64,000 bases of DNA from Pseudomonas cremoricolorata DSM 17059 = NBRC 16634 (GTDB lineage Bacteria > Pseudomonadota > Gammaproteobacteria > Pseudomonadales > Pseudomonadaceae): the NCBI RefSeq assembly GCF_000425745.1, contig NZ_AUEA01000002.1, positions 1 through 64,000 on the forward strand. The letters run 5' to 3'. The translations under genes were made by a program, and so were the position numbers. The notes beneath the pieces were generated by a model. The model had not been told where the DNA came from, did no database searches, and worked only from the letters and a program-made list of their open reading frames with translations. This document shows, one piece after another, positions 27,290-38,853 of the stretch. Numbering within the stretch: position 1 is the stretch's first letter; the number at the start of each line of letters is the position of its first letter.

Positions 27290-29806
27290 ATGCCTCGCAA
27301 GCCCAGCGCTTCGTTCAACCCTTCCGGTTTCGTCAAGGTGCGCGGCGCCCGCGAGCACAACTTGCAGAACGTCGATGTCGACATCCCGCGTGACGCCCTG
27401 GTGGTGTTCACCGGCGTCTCAGGCTCGGGCAAGTCGTCGCTGGCGTTCTCGACCGTGTATGCCGAGGCCCAGCGCCGCTACTTCGAATCGGTGGCGCCCT
27501 ATGCGCGGCGGCTGATCGATCAGGTCGGGGTGCCGGAGGTGGACGCCATCGAAGGCCTGCCGCCGGCAGTGGCCCTGCAACAGCAGCGCGGCACCCCCAG
27601 CGCACGCTCGTCGGTGGGCAGCGTGACCACCTTGTCCAGCTCGATCCGCATGCTCTATTCGCGCGCCGGGCACTACCCGGCTGGGCAAGCGATGCTCTAT
27701 GCCGAGGACTTTTCCGCCAACACCCCGCAGGGTGCGTGCAGTCACTGCCACGGCCTGGGCCGGGTGTACGAGGTGAACGAAGCGAGCCTGGTTCCGGACC
27801 CGTCGCTGAGCATCCGCCAGCGCGCCATCGCCGCCTGGCCACCGGCCTGGCAAGGGCAGAACCTGCGCGACATTCTGGTGACCCTGGGCTATGACGTGGA
27901 CGTACCGTGGCGCGATCTGCCGCAGGAACAACGCCAGTGGATTCTGTTCACCGACGAAACGCCCAGCGTGCCGGTGTACGCCGGGCTGACCCCGGCGCAG
28001 ACCCGCGAGGCACTCAAGCGCAAGCTCGAACCCAGTTACCAAGGCACCTTCAGCGGCGCCAGGCGCTACGTGCTACACACCTTCATGCAGTCGCAGAGCG
28101 CGCAGATGCGCAAGCGCGTCGCGCAGTTCATGCTGCCCAGCGACTGCCCGGTGTGTGCAGGCAAACGCCTCAAGCAAGCAGCGCTGAGCGTGACCTTCGC
28201 CGGGCTGGACATCGCCGAGCTGTCGCGCCTGAGCCTGGATGAACTGGCCGCGCTGCTGCGTCCGGTGGCCAGCGGCACAGGCGCGCACAGCGACGGGCTG
28301 TCGGTGGAAAAACGCCTGGCCGCCCAGCGCATCGCCGCAGAACTGCTCGAGCGCCTGCACGCCCTGCTCGACCTTGGCCTGGGCTATCTGGCGCTGGAGC
28401 GCAGCACGCCGAGCCTGTCCTCCGGCGAGCTGCAACGCCTGCGTCTGGCGACCCAGCTCAACTCGCAGTTGTTCGGGGTGATCTACGTGCTCGACGAGCC
28501 CTCTGCCGGCCTGCACCCGGCCGACAGCGAAGCGCTGTATGCCGCGCTGGAGCGGCTCAGGCAATCGGGTAATTCGGTGTTCGTGGTCGAGCACGACCTG
28601 GCGATCATGCAGCGCGCCGACTGGCTGGTGGATGTCGGCCCGGCGGCAGGCGAAGGTGGCGGGCGGATTCTCTACAGCGGGCCGCCGGCGGGGCTGGCCG
28701 AGGTCGCCGAATCGCGCACCCGGCCGTTCCTGTTCGAGCGTGACCCCGCGCCACCGCGCACGCCCCGCGAACCTCGGCACTGGTTGCAGCTCGACGGCAT
28801 CACCCGCAACAACCTGGTCGACCTCAGCGTCGCAGTGCCGCTGGCGTGCTTCACGGCAGTGACCGGTATCAGCGGCTCGGGCAAATCCAGCCTGGTCAGT
28901 CAGGCGCTGCTCGAATTGGTCGGCGCGCAGTTGGGGCATAGCCCGGCAGAAGACGAGGCGCAGGGCCTTGAAGATGACGCGCTGATCCGCAGTGAGGGTC
29001 GAATCAGTGGCGGGATGGAGCACATCAAGCGTCTGGTGAATGTCGATCAAAAGCCGATCGGCCGCACACCGCGGTCGAATCTTGCCACCTACACCGGCCT
29101 GTTCGACCACGTGCGCAAGCTGTTCGCCGCCACCGAACAGGCCAAGGCGCTGGGCTTCGACGCTGGGCGCTTTTCCTTCAACGTGGCCAAGGGCCGCTGC
29201 AGCGAGTGCGAGGGTGAAGGCTTCGTCAGCGTCGAATTGCTGTTCATGCCCAGCGTCTACGCGCCCTGCCCGGCCTGCCACGGCGCGCGCTACAACCCCG
29301 AAACCCTCGCGGTGACCTGGCAGGGCCTGAGCATTGCCGATGTGCTGCAACTGACCGTCGAGCAGGCGCTGGAGGTGTTCACCGAACAACCTGCCATCGC
29401 CCGCAGCCTGCACGTGCTGCACGACATCGGCCTGGGTTACCTGCGCCTGGGCCAGCCGGCCACCGAGCTTTCGGGCGGCGAAGCGCAGCGCATCAAGCTG
29501 GCGACCGAGCTGCAACGTCAGGCCCGCGGGGCGAGTTTGTATGTGCTGGACGAACCCACCAACGGCCTGCACCCCCACGACATCGACCGCCTGCTGCAGC
29601 AATTGCAGCGGCTGGTGGAGGCCGGACACAGCGTGCTGGTGGTGGAACACGATATGCGCGTTGTGGCGCAAAGCGACTGGGTGATCGACATCGGCCCCGG
29701 TGCCGGCAACGCGGGCGGCACAGTGGTGGCCAGTGGCACGCCGCGCCAGGTGGCAGACTGCAAGGCCAGTCGAACGGCTCGGTTCATTGCCGAGCAGTTG
29801 GGCTGA
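27290..29806 (+). CDS. Class-II UvrA (UvrA2-type excinuclease ATPase)
   Basis: The 838-residue protein is about 100 residues shorter than housekeeping UvrA (about 940), because the UvrB-binding insert is reduced, the hallmark of UvrA2. It has two Walker A motifs ([20 protein letters not shown]). Zinc modules are [25 protein letters not shown] and [13 protein letters not shown] signatures are [12 protein letters not shown] and [12 protein letters not shown]. UvrA2 proteins bind DNA and are linked to tolerance of DNA-intercalating drugs, usually without UvrB. The gene follows a short HTH regulator that may control it. Confidence 0.92.
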   Translation: MPRKPSASFNPSGFVKVRGAREHNLQNVDVDIPRDALVVFTGVSGSGKSSLAFSTVYAEAQRRYFESVAPYARRLIDQVGVPEVDAIEGLPPAVALQQQRGTPSARSSVGSVTTLSSSIRMLYSRAGHYPAGQAMLYAEDFSANTPQGACSHCHGLGRVYEVNEASLVPDPSLSIRQRAIAAWPPAWQGQNLRDILVTLGYDVDVPWRDLPQEQRQWILFTDETPSVPVYAGLTPAQTREALKRKLEPSYQGTFSGARRYVLHTFMQSQSAQMRKRVAQFMLPSDCPVCAGKRLKQAALSVTFAGLDIAELSRLSLDELAALLRPVASGTGAHSDGLSVEKRLAAQRIAAELLERLHALLDLGLGYLALERSTPSLSSGELQRLRLATQLNSQLFGVIYVLDEPSAGLHPADSEALYAALERLRQSGNSVFVVEHDLAIMQRADWLVDVGPAAGEGGGRILYSGPPAGLAEVAESRTRPFLFERDPAPPRTPREPRHWLQLDGITRNNLVDLSVAVPLACFTAVTGISGSGKSSLVSQALLELVGAQLGHSPAEDEAQGLEDDALIRSEGRISGGMEHIKRLVNVDQKPIGRTPRSNLATYTGLFDHVRKLFAATEQAKALGFDAGRFSFNVAKGRCSECEGEGFVSVELLFMPSVYAPCPACHGARYNPETLAVTWQGLSIADVLQLTVEQALEVFTEQPAIARSLHVLHDIGLGYLRLGQPATELSGGEAQRIKLATELQRQARGASLYVLDEPTNGLHPHDIDRLLQQLQRLVEAGHSVLVVEHDMRVVAQSDWVIDIGPGAGNAGGTVVASGTPRQVADCKASRTARFIAEQLG

Positions 29807-29844
29807 ATGCGGGGTGGTCGTGGGTTCTGCTTGGCATCACAAGG

Positions 29845-29903
29845 CCATTCGCGGCTAAAGCTGCTCCTACAGGCCCTGTAAGAGCCGCTTCAGCCGCGAA
29901 TGG
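29845..29903. repeat. REP-type extragenic palindrome
   Basis: CCATTCGCGGCT at 29845-29856 is mirrored by AGCCGCGAATGG at 29892-29903. The inner arms GCTCCTACAGG and CCTGTAAGAGC also pair. This is the Pseudomonas REP/BIME style, with the GCTCCTACAGG core, sitting between convergent genes. It may act as a terminator, as a REP often does, or as an IS target. Confidence 0.85.
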
Positions 29904-29915
29904 TCGGCGCAGGAA

Positions 29916-30170
29916 TCACGCGTACCGGCGCAACCCCTGACGCCGCTGCTCCAGGCGCAACTGGCCGACCAGCCCCACCACATCACGGCAACTGTTGAGG
30001 CTGTCGATAGGCACACCGGTCAGCAGCACGCAGGATTCCAGGCTCTCGCCCTGGCCAAGGCGGATGGTCAGGCAGACCCCGTCCGGGCAGGTAACTTCGC
30101 AGCGATCAGGCAGGCAGGCCTGTTCGATCATCTGGCGCATTTCAAGCATTGAAACGCCGATCAGAGACAT
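29916..30170 (-). CDS. DUF1652 family protein
   Basis: The 84-residue protein starts at ATG 30170, preceded by GAGG at 8 bases. The family signature is MLEMRQMIEQACLPDRCEVTCPDGVCLTIRL, as in Pseudomonas DUF1652 proteins. Two Cys pairs near CEV and VCLT and later CVLL and CRDV are notable for a cytosolic 84-residue protein. It is likely a small regulator or adaptor of unknown function, found repeatedly in pseudomonads. It converges with uvrA2, and a REP element lies between. Confidence 0.75.
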   Translation of the reverse strand: MSLIGVSMLEMRQMIEQACLPDRCEVTCPDGVCLTIRLGQGESLESCVLLTGVPIDSLNSCRDVVGLVGQLRLEQRRQGLRRYA

Positions 30171-30490
30171 GTCACGACCCTCTGGGTAGCAAGTGGGCTG
30201 CTCGCGGCAGGCGCGAACACAGGCAGGTGCTCGGGCCTGGAAACAGGGCAGGCAGCCTCTTGCACCATACATCCAGAACCTCGCCCGAAGGCGACCGTTC
30301 GGTCGGCCGACAGCAGCATGCGACCGGTGGTCTGCAGCTGCACTGTAGATCGCGCCGGCCACTGTACCGGGGCGCCCTGCGGTGGCTCCCGGACATGTCG
30401 GATTCAGCCACATCGCCTGCGCGCACAGACAACGCGATTGCGCGCAATGGGGCACACTGAGGGCGTCTTCACGCCCAGGTAAGCCGAGTC
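30171..30490. other. Divergent intergenic region with two small inverted repeats
   Basis: No gene is supportable in these 320 bases. CGACCG-TT-CGGTCG (30292-30305) is a perfect palindrome that could be an operator. GGGCGT-CTTC-ACGCCC (30461-30476) forms a hairpin ending 14 bases before the ATG of the MTHFR-like gene and could affect its translation. Confidence 0.4.
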
Positions 30491-31945
30491 ATGACCGCCC
30501 TCAAGAACGCTCTGCAGCAAGGCCAGTTCGTGTGCATTCTGGAGTTCGTGCCCAAGCCGTCCGCGCAGCGCTTCAGCGCGGTGGCGACGATGATGGCGCG
30601 CGGCGGTTTCTGTGGCTGGCCGCTGACCGTGTCGATCGGCGACCGGGTCGGCAGCGCGCTGGATCTTTCCCCCCTCGACGCCTTCGACTCACTGCCCGAG
30701 CCAGTGCCGGCGCTGCTGCACTTCTCCGGCAAGGACCGCGAGCGCAGCGAGCTGCTGGCGCAGTTGCAACGCATGGACGCGGCGGGCCTTGCGCAGATGC
30801 TGGTGCTCACCGGCGACCGCCTGCACGGCCATCAGCCAGGGCAGCGCCCGGTGCGCTATCTGGAATCGGTGGCGGCGCTGGGCATCATCCGCCAGGCCCG
30901 CCCCGACTGGCTGCTCGGTGCTGCGCTGAACCCGTTCAAGTACCGCGAGGAAGAAGGCGGCGCGCAGTATTTCAAAGCGGCCAAGAAGCTGCAGGCCGGG
31001 GCCGACTTTCTCGATTTGCAGCTGGGTTTCGACATGGACAAGCATGTCGAGGCGCTGCACTGGATGCAGCGCCAGCCACAGCCGCGGCCACTGATCGCCT
31101 GCCTGCTGGCGCTGACCCACGGTCGGGCGAAGATGCTCGGACATGTGGCCGGGGTCACCGTGTCGGCCTCGATGCTGGCGATGCTCGAGGCCGAGGCTGC
31201 GGTGTCCAAGGCCTTCGCCCAGGCCCGTAGTGTGCGTCGCCTGGCCTTGCAGATCATCGAGCTGCAACGGCTTGGCTATGCCGGGGTGCATCTGTCTGGC
31301 CTGCACGAGGCGCAGCACATGGATGCCCTGGAAGCTGAGGTGCAGGCCTGCCAGGCGCAAATCCATAGCCCGGCCGATTGGCAAGCGGCCTGGAACGAGG
31401 CCTGGCACATCGACGGCTGCGCGCCGGTGACGTTTCATCCCGAGCAGGGCAACTGGCGCCAGGGCCAATCGCAGGTGCAGCCGTCGTGGCGCGAGGCGGC
31501 GCGGGTCAAGCTGCTCGGCCGCCTGCACCACCAACTGTTCAGCGCCAGCACCCCGCTCAGTCGCGGCTTCGCCTGGGCCGTGCGCCGGCCGTTCTGGCAA
31601 GGCCGGCGCGGCGCGCGCTGGCTGCACTGGCTGGAGCGCCGTGCCAAACGCCCCCTGGTAGGTTGCGACACCTGCGGCCGCTGCCGCCTGGAGCAGACCC
31701 TGTATATTTGCCCGGAGACCTGCCCCAAGGGCCTGGCCAACGGGCCGTGTGGCGGCACCCAACTGAACCGCTGCGAGTTCGGCGACCGCGAATGCATCCA
31801 TAGCGTGCGCTACCGCACCGCCAAGGCCGACCCACAGGCGGCGCTGGCCAGCCAGACACTGATCGAGTGCGTCGAGGTAGGCACGCGCCATCGCAGTTCG
31901 TGGCCGCAGTGGTTCGACGGCAAACGGCCTGGGGAGTCTCGCTAG
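30491..31945 (+). CDS. Methylenetetrahydrofolate reductase-like protein with C-terminal Cys-rich domain
   Basis: The 484-residue protein is a divergent MTHFR-type TIM barrel (residues about 10-300) followed by the MTHFR_C domain. The barrel keeps LLGAALNPFKYRE and FLDLQLGFDM. The C-terminal domain shows C392-x-x-C-x-x-C and further cysteines to about residue 430 (CPETCPKG, NGPCGG, CEFGDREC), a probable metal or Fe-S site. Such proteins resemble one-carbon enzymes of aromatic O-demethylation or acetogens, rather than housekeeping MetF. Here the neighbours give no methyltransferase, so the one-carbon substrate is unknown. A short hairpin precedes its start. Confidence 0.82.
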   Translation: MTALKNALQQGQFVCILEFVPKPSAQRFSAVATMMARGGFCGWPLTVSIGDRVGSALDLSPLDAFDSLPEPVPALLHFSGKDRERSELLAQLQRMDAAGLAQMLVLTGDRLHGHQPGQRPVRYLESVAALGIIRQARPDWLLGAALNPFKYREEEGGAQYFKAAKKLQAGADFLDLQLGFDMDKHVEALHWMQRQPQPRPLIACLLALTHGRAKMLGHVAGVTVSASMLAMLEAEAAVSKAFAQARSVRRLALQIIELQRLGYAGVHLSGLHEAQHMDALEAEVQACQAQIHSPADWQAAWNEAWHIDGCAPVTFHPEQGNWRQGQSQVQPSWREAARVKLLGRLHHQLFSASTPLSRGFAWAVRRPFWQGRRGARWLHWLERRAKRPLVGCDTCGRCRLEQTLYICPETCPKGLANGPCGGTQLNRCEFGDRECIHSVRYRTAKADPQAALASQTLIECVEVGTRHRSSWPQWFDGKRPGESR

Positions 31946-31949
31946 GGGG

Positions 31950-31985
31950 TTCGCCGGCAAGCCCGTTCCCACGGGTTCTGCGGCG
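31950..31985. repeat. REP-like half element
   Basis: TTCGCCGGCAAGC and nearby CCCGT-TCCC-ACGGG resemble the half-palindromes of Pseudomonas REP sequences, immediately after the MTHFR-like gene. The pairing arm is degenerate, so confidence is modest. Confidence 0.4.
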
Positions 31986-32193
31986 CCGCGAGCGAGCTTG
32001 CGCCACGACCTGATGAACACCCGCAATGCCCCACTACGTCCGCCCCCCGGGTTCAGGCATACTGCGCGGCGCCCTGGCAGGGTAAAAAATCCTCGCTTAC
32101 CGCCTGCAGCATGCAACCCCGGCCAAGCGGCCAATGTCCAAGCCTTGCCAACCTTCCAGGCACCCTCCCCGTGGCCCTGTGTGACCGAACAGA

Positions 32194-35172
32194 ATGACCG
32201 TCCAGAACCCGCTGTCTCCCTCCTCTGGCGCTGCTGAACAGCAGGCCCTGCACGCGGAAATCCTGCGTTTACGCGCGCTGCTCGATGCCGCTGGCCTCGA
32301 CCCCGACCAGCCAGCCGAGCCACATTGTGACGTCCAGCGTGCAGCGGCCAGCGCCGAGCATGCGCGCCGCGCGCGCAATGCCGCGCGACAGTGGGCCGCG
32401 TTCGAGAGCGCAGTGGATTTCGCCATTGTGCTGACCGATCAGCACGGGGTGATCACCGACTGGAACTCCGGCGCGGTGCATGTCATGGGCTGGAGCGCCG
32501 AACAGATGTGCGGGCACACCGCTGAGGCCTTTTTCACCCATGGCGACCGTGCCGACGGCCGGGTCGCCGAAGAAATGCGCCTGGCCCTGCGCGACGGTCG
32601 GGTGTCCGACGAGCGCTGGCATCTGCGCAAGGACGGCGGGCAGTTCTGGGCCTCGGGCGAGATGATGCCGCTGTACAGCGAAAGCGACGTCCACCTGGGT
32701 TTCATGAAGATTCTGCGCGACCGCACCCAGGAACACCTGGCCGGACGCGCCGTGGCCGAAGCGCAGGAGCGCCACCGTCTGGCGGCCAAGGCCACCAACG
32801 ACGCCATCTGGGACTGGGACCTGCGCAGCAACTACGTGCTGTGGAACGATGCCCTGCACGAAGCCTATGGCCATCACCTCGAACCCAATCAGATGCTCCA
32901 CCAATGGTGGGTATCGCACATTCATGTCGACGACCGCGCGCGCATCCATGCCTCGCTGCGGGCGGTGATCGACGGCACCGAAACCGCTTGGAGCGATGGC
33001 TACCGCTTCGAGCGCGCCGACGGCTCGTATGCCGAAGTGCTCGACCGCGGCCACGTCAGCCGCGACGCCGAGGGCAATGCGGTGCGCATGATCGGCGCCA
33101 TGCTCGACCTGACCCGCATGCGCTCGGCCGAAGCTGCGCTGCGCAAGAGCGAAGAACGCTTTCGCACCATGCTGGAGATCATCGAAACGGCGTTCGCCAT
33201 CGTCGAGGTCAAGTTCGACGCCCAGGACCAGCCGGTCGACTACCGCTTCCTTGAGGTCAACCCGGCGTTCGAGCGCCAGGCCGGGGTCAACCTGCAGGGC
33301 AAATGGGTCACCGAATACGCGCCTGACCTCGAGCCGTTCTGGTTCCAGGTTTATGGACACGTGGCCAGGACGGGCGAGTCGACCCACTTCGAAAACTACG
33401 CCGAAGCCTTCGAGCGCTGGTTCGATGTGCGCGCGGTGCGCGTCGGTGAGCCGGAAAAGCGCCAGATCGGCATCTTCTTCAACGATGTCACCGAACGCCG
33501 TACGGCCCAGGAACGGCTGCGCGTCAGTGAGCAGCTGGCGCGGGAAAACGTCGAGCGCGTGCAACTGGCCCTGGCTGCCGGGGCGATCATCGGCACTTGG
33601 CACTGGGATCTGGTGCACGACCGTTTCACCGTCGATGAAGCCTTCGCCCTGGCCTTCGGCCTCGACCCGTCGCTGGGGCGTGTGGGCCTGAGCCTGGAAC
33701 AGGTGGTCGCCACCGTGCACCCGGAAGACCGCGCCGGGCTGATCGCCGCCATCGATGAAGCGTGCAAGCGCGGCGGCGCCTATGCCCACCAGTACCGCGT
33801 GCGCCGCGCCGATGGCCGCTACTACTGGATTGAGGCCAATGGCCGGGTCGATCACGCCGCCGACGGCACGCCGCTGGATTTTCCCGGCGTGCTGATCGAT
33901 GTCGAGGAACGCCGCGCCGTGCGCGAACAGCGCGACGACGCCCTCAAGGCGCTGCGCCACCTCACCGAGACCCTCGAACAGCGGGTCGCCGAACGCACCC
34001 TGGAGCTGATGCAGTCGGAAGAAAAACTGCGTCAGTCGCAGAAGATGGAAGCGGTCGGCCAGCTTACCGGCGGCCTGGCCCATGACTTCAACAACCTGCT
34101 GGCCGGTATCTCAGGCGCGCTCGAGCTGATGAACCTGCGCATCGGCCAGGGCCGGGTGCAGGACATCGACAAGTACATGACCGCCGCGCAAGGCGCCGCC
34201 AAGCGCGCTGCGGGCCTGACCCACCGCCTGCTGGCGTTCTCGCGCAGGCAGACCCTCGACCCGCAACCGATCGACGTCAACCGCCTGGTAGAAGGCCTGA
34301 GCGATCTGATCCAGCGCACCGTCGGCCCGAGCATCGTCATCGAGACCGTGAGTGTCAGCGGCAGCTGGCCGGCCCGGGCCGATGCCAGTCAGCTGGAAAA
34401 TGCCCTGCTCAACCTGTGCATCAACGCCCGCGACGCCATGCCCGCGGGCGGGCGCATCATCATCGAGACCGCCAACCGCTGGATCGACGCCGATGCGGCG
34501 CGGGCGCTGGACATTCCGGCCGGGCAGTACCTGTCGCTGAGCGTCAGCGACACCGGCATGGGCATGAGCCCTGAGGTGCTGGCCAAGGCCTTCGACCCGT
34601 TCTTCACCACCAAACCGATCGGCCAAGGCACCGGCCTTGGTCTGTCGATGATCTATGGCTTTGCCAAGCAGTCCGGCGGTCAGGCGCGGATCCACTCGAA
34701 GCTGGACGAAGGCACCACGGTGTCGATCTACCTGCCACGCTCGGAGGACGACAGCGTCGAGCCGCGCATCGAGCCGAGCGCCAGCACCGACCTGCACATC
34801 CAGGCCGGCAAGACCGTGCTGGTGGTCGACGACGAGCCGACCGTGCGCATGTTGCTGAACGATGTACTGAGCGAACTTGGCTACACCATCATCGACGCTG
34901 CCGACAGCGTCGCCGGCCTGGCGGTATTGCGTTCGGACACCGCCATCGAGTTGCTGATCACCGATGTCGGCCTGCCCGGCGGCCTCAATGGCCGGCAGTT
35001 GGCCGATGCCGGGCGCGCCCTGCGCCCGGAGCTGAAAACCTTGTTCATCACCGGCTACGCGGAAAGCGCCGCCATCGGCAGCGGGCAGCTGGAACCGGGC
35101 ATGCTGATCCTGACCAAGCCCTTCGCGGTCGATGCGCTGGTGGCCAAGGTGCGCGAGCTGATCGTGCTGTGA
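32194..35172 (+). CDS. Soluble hybrid PAS sensor histidine kinase
   Basis: This 992-residue protein has no membrane helices. An N-terminal coiled coil leads to several PAS/PAC domains (about 60-180, 190-310, 320-430 and 450-570), with typical WNSGA and DWNSG motifs. The kinase core has GLAHDFNN with phosphorylatable His630, an N-box (NALLNLCINARDAMPAGG), and G-boxes (DTGMGM, GTGLGLSM). A receiver domain occupies the last 120 residues, with acceptor Asp924 (LLITDVGLPGG), and no separate output. It would sense a cytosolic redox or small-molecule cue and hand phosphate to an unlinked histidine phosphotransfer protein. No cognate regulator gene is adjacent. Confidence 0.92.
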   Translation: MTVQNPLSPSSGAAEQQALHAEILRLRALLDAAGLDPDQPAEPHCDVQRAAASAEHARRARNAARQWAAFESAVDFAIVLTDQHGVITDWNSGAVHVMGWSAEQMCGHTAEAFFTHGDRADGRVAEEMRLALRDGRVSDERWHLRKDGGQFWASGEMMPLYSESDVHLGFMKILRDRTQEHLAGRAVAEAQERHRLAAKATNDAIWDWDLRSNYVLWNDALHEAYGHHLEPNQMLHQWWVSHIHVDDRARIHASLRAVIDGTETAWSDGYRFERADGSYAEVLDRGHVSRDAEGNAVRMIGAMLDLTRMRSAEAALRKSEERFRTMLEIIETAFAIVEVKFDAQDQPVDYRFLEVNPAFERQAGVNLQGKWVTEYAPDLEPFWFQVYGHVARTGESTHFENYAEAFERWFDVRAVRVGEPEKRQIGIFFNDVTERRTAQERLRVSEQLARENVERVQLALAAGAIIGTWHWDLVHDRFTVDEAFALAFGLDPSLGRVGLSLEQVVATVHPEDRAGLIAAIDEACKRGGAYAHQYRVRRADGRYYWIEANGRVDHAADGTPLDFPGVLIDVEERRAVREQRDDALKALRHLTETLEQRVAERTLELMQSEEKLRQSQKMEAVGQLTGGLAHDFNNLLAGISGALELMNLRIGQGRVQDIDKYMTAAQGAAKRAAGLTHRLLAFSRRQTLDPQPIDVNRLVEGLSDLIQRTVGPSIVIETVSVSGSWPARADASQLENALLNLCINARDAMPAGGRIIIETANRWIDADAARALDIPAGQYLSLSVSDTGMGMSPEVLAKAFDPFFTTKPIGQGTGLGLSMIYGFAKQSGGQARIHSKLDEGTTVSIYLPRSEDDSVEPRIEPSASTDLHIQAGKTVLVVDDEPTVRMLLNDVLSELGYTIIDAADSVAGLAVLRSDTAIELLITDVGLPGGLNGRQLADAGRALRPELKTLFITGYAESAAIGSGQLEPGMLILTKPFAVDALVAKVRELIVL

Positions 35173-35185
35173 GCCGCAGCGAGCC

Positions 35186-36400
<1,215 letters not shown>

Positions 36401-36542
36401 GGGTGGCGTCCTGGGGGCGATGAGCACGAATGGGCGCGAGCGTAGGTCAGTGCAGCGGCATCCATCCAGCCTATTTTCAACGTGTATTAACATTCATAAG
36501 CGCTATATGATCGAGCGCATTGCCTGCCATCGAGCCACGCGC

Positions 36543-37460
36543 ATGAACCTCAGCAAGGTCGACCTCAATCTGTTCATCGTTTTCGACGCCATCTACACCG
36601 AAGCCAACCTGACCCGCGCCGGGCAGATCGTCGGCATTACCCAGCCGGCGGTGTCCAATGCCCTGTCGCGGTTGCGCGACACCTTCAACGATCCACTCTT
36701 CGTGCGCACTGCCCACGGCATGGTGCCCACGCCCATGGCGCAGAACATCATCGGCCCGGTGCGCAGCGCACTGGCCCTGCTGCGCACCTCGGTGCAGGAA
36801 AGCCGCACCTTCACCCCGCTGGAGGCGAACAAGACCTTTCGCATCAGCATGACCGACCTGATCGAGGCCGTGATCCTGCCACCGCTGTTCCAGCGCCTGC
36901 GCCGGCTGGCGCCGGGGGTGGTGATCGAGAGTTTTCTGAGCAAGCGTCGCGAGACCACCAAGGAGCTGGCCGCCGGGCGCCTGGACTTCGCCGTGGATGC
37001 GCCGCTCAACACCGACCCGCAGGTACGCCACGTCAAGCTGCTGGAAGACCGCTTCGTCTGCGCCCTGCGCCAGGGCCACCCGCTGGCCGACAGCCGCCTG
37101 ACCCTGGAAAGCTACCTGTCGATGGCGCACATCCATATTTCCAGCCGGCGCAATGGCCTGGGTTACGTCGACCTGGCGCTGGGCAAGATGGGCGTTCAGC
37201 GCAAGGTGGTATTGCGCTCGCAGCACTACCTGATGGCCTGCCAGGTGTTGCAGCAGTCCGACCTGGTGATGACCGTGCCGGAACGCTTCGCCCGCCGCCA
37301 TCAGTTGCGCCACCTGCCCCTGCCGGTGGAGGTCACACCGCTGGAAACGCACCTGTACTGGCACGAAAGCACCGATCAGGACCCGGCCAATCGCTGGATG
37401 CGCGAGCAGATCATCGAGCTGTGCCAGCGGGTGGCGGCGCAGGATCAGGTGGAGTCCTGA
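36543..37460 (+). CDS. LysR-family regulator (NodD/LinR-like)
   Basis: The 305-residue product starts MNLSKVDLNLFIVFDAIYTEANLTRAGQIVGITQPAVSNALSRLRDTFNDPLFVRTAHGMVPT, the opening of the NodD/NahR/LinR-type LysR group. These regulate aromatic or acyl catabolic genes. In-frame ATG 36507 is an alternative start, neither with a strong Shine-Dalgarno. The divergent acyl-CoA dehydrogenase is the natural target. Convergent with pssA, 49 bases apart. Confidence 0.9.
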   Translation: MNLSKVDLNLFIVFDAIYTEANLTRAGQIVGITQPAVSNALSRLRDTFNDPLFVRTAHGMVPTPMAQNIIGPVRSALALLRTSVQESRTFTPLEANKTFRISMTDLIEAVILPPLFQRLRRLAPGVVIESFLSKRRETTKELAAGRLDFAVDAPLNTDPQVRHVKLLEDRFVCALRQGHPLADSRLTLESYLSMAHIHISSRRNGLGYVDLALGKMGVQRKVVLRSQHYLMACQVLQQSDLVMTVPERFARRHQLRHLPLPVEVTPLETHLYWHESTDQDPANRWMREQIIELCQRVAAQDQVES

Positions 37461-37509
37461 GACGCCGAAACCCCTAGAGCCACATCGTTCGAGGGGCCTT
37501 TGACCGCCC

Positions 37510-38835
37510 CTACAGCACCCGCTTGATCAACGGCCCGAGCCGGGTATAGCGCAAACGGCGCAGGAAGGTGCGGACCTTTTTCGGGTGATCGCCCTTCTCG
37601 CCCAGTTCGGCCGGATGCTCGATCAGTTCGGTGTGCCGGCGAATGCCCTCCAGCTCGCGGTGCCGTGGCTCGAGCCAGGCGCCGTCGGGATCGTCGATCA
37701 GCAGGGCGTTTTCCAGGTCGAGGTTGAAGCCGCGAGGGTTGAAGTTGTTGCCGGTCAGCAGGCTGTAGCGCTGGTCGACCCACATGCCTTTAGCGTGGAA
37801 GGTGTGACCTGGGTCGTTCCACATACGCAGTTTCAGTTGCTTGCGGGCAATGGCCTTGGCCTGGCGGCGGACGAAAGCCCTGAGGTTGTCTTCATAGAGG
37901 TAAGGCAGCACGCCGCTGGCGCTGAAGGGTTGGTCGGGGGCGATGTAGAAGTCATTGGCGGTGCGGTGGCCGACGATCAGCTCGACCTGTACCCCGCGCG
38001 CCAGCGCCAGGCGCACCTCGCGCAGGAGCATGCGCGGCAGGTTGAAATACGGCGTACACAGCACCAGCTCGCCACGCGCGGCGCGCACCAGCGTGCACAG
38101 GGTGTGGTTGAGCAGGTTGCCACGACCGATGCCCAGCAGCGGGATCACCCGCAGGCCGCTGAATACCGGGGCCGCAGGCGCGTACTGCTGACTGCGCAAG
38201 TGGCCACGCAGACGGCGGATCTTGCCGCGCAGGCTGCGCGGGTCGGGCGCTTCGGGCACGTCCAGGCGCGGTGTCGCGTCACTGGCCAGAATGCGCTGCA
38301 CCAGGGCCACCATGGCGTCGGCCAGCTCAGGGCTGTGCAGCAGGTGGTAGCGGTCGAGGCGATAGCGATCGAAGCGGTGCAGGTAGACGTTGTTCAGGCT
38401 GGCACCGGTGTACAGCACGCAATCATCGATGACGCTGCCCTTGAGGTGGAGCACGCCGAACAGCTCGCGGGTCTGCACCGGCACGCCGTGAATCACCACA
38501 TCCAGGCCATGCAACTGGCGCTGCGCCTGGTACCAGGCGGCGTTGCCCGGCTGTTTGCCACCGCCGAGCAGGCCACGGCGGGCGCGGAACCAGTCGACCA
38601 CCACGGTGATCTGCAACTCGGGCCGCGCAGCCTTGGCCCGGTACAGCGCATCGAGCACCTGTTGCCCGGCCTCGTCTTCTTGCAGGTACAGCGCCACCAG
38701 CACGATGCGCCGGGTCGCCGTGGCGATGCGTTGCAGCAGTGCTTCGCGGTAGCTGGCGGCATCGGCCAGCACCTCGAGCGCCTCGGCACTCACGGCAATG
38801 CCCGGCAGCTTGGCAAGGTCAGAATCAGCGGTCAA
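37510..38835 (-). CDS. pssA: CDP-diacylglycerol-serine O-phosphatidyltransferase (phospholipase-D type)
   Basis: The 441-residue enzyme starts at TTG 38835. GGAGG lies 7 bases upstream, whereas an earlier in-frame GTG overlaps the Shine-Dalgarno; E. coli PssA is 451 residues. Two HKD catalytic motifs are visible: HLKGSVIDD in the first half and HAKGMWVD in the second, the phospholipase-D fold. The first step of phosphatidylethanolamine synthesis is expected. This enzyme family is soluble and binds the ribosome or membrane. It closely follows the katG terminator on the same strand. Confidence 0.9.
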   Translation of the reverse strand: MTADSDLAKLPGIAVSAEALEVLADAASYREALLQRIATATRRIVLVALYLQEDEAGQQVLDALYRAKAARPELQITVVVDWFRARRGLLGGGKQPGNAAWYQAQRQLHGLDVVIHGVPVQTRELFGVLHLKGSVIDDCVLYTGASLNNVYLHRFDRYRLDRYHLLHSPELADAMVALVQRILASDATPRLDVPEAPDPRSLRGKIRRLRGHLRSQQYAPAAPVFSGLRVIPLLGIGRGNLLNHTLCTLVRAARGELVLCTPYFNLPRMLLREVRLALARGVQVELIVGHRTANDFYIAPDQPFSASGVLPYLYEDNLRAFVRRQAKAIARKQLKLRMWNDPGHTFHAKGMWVDQRYSLLTGNNFNPRGFNLDLENALLIDDPDGAWLEPRHRELEGIRRHTELIEHPAELGEKGDHPKKVRTFLRRLRYTRLGPLIKRVL

Positions 38836-38853
38836 AGGTGACACCTCCAAAAG

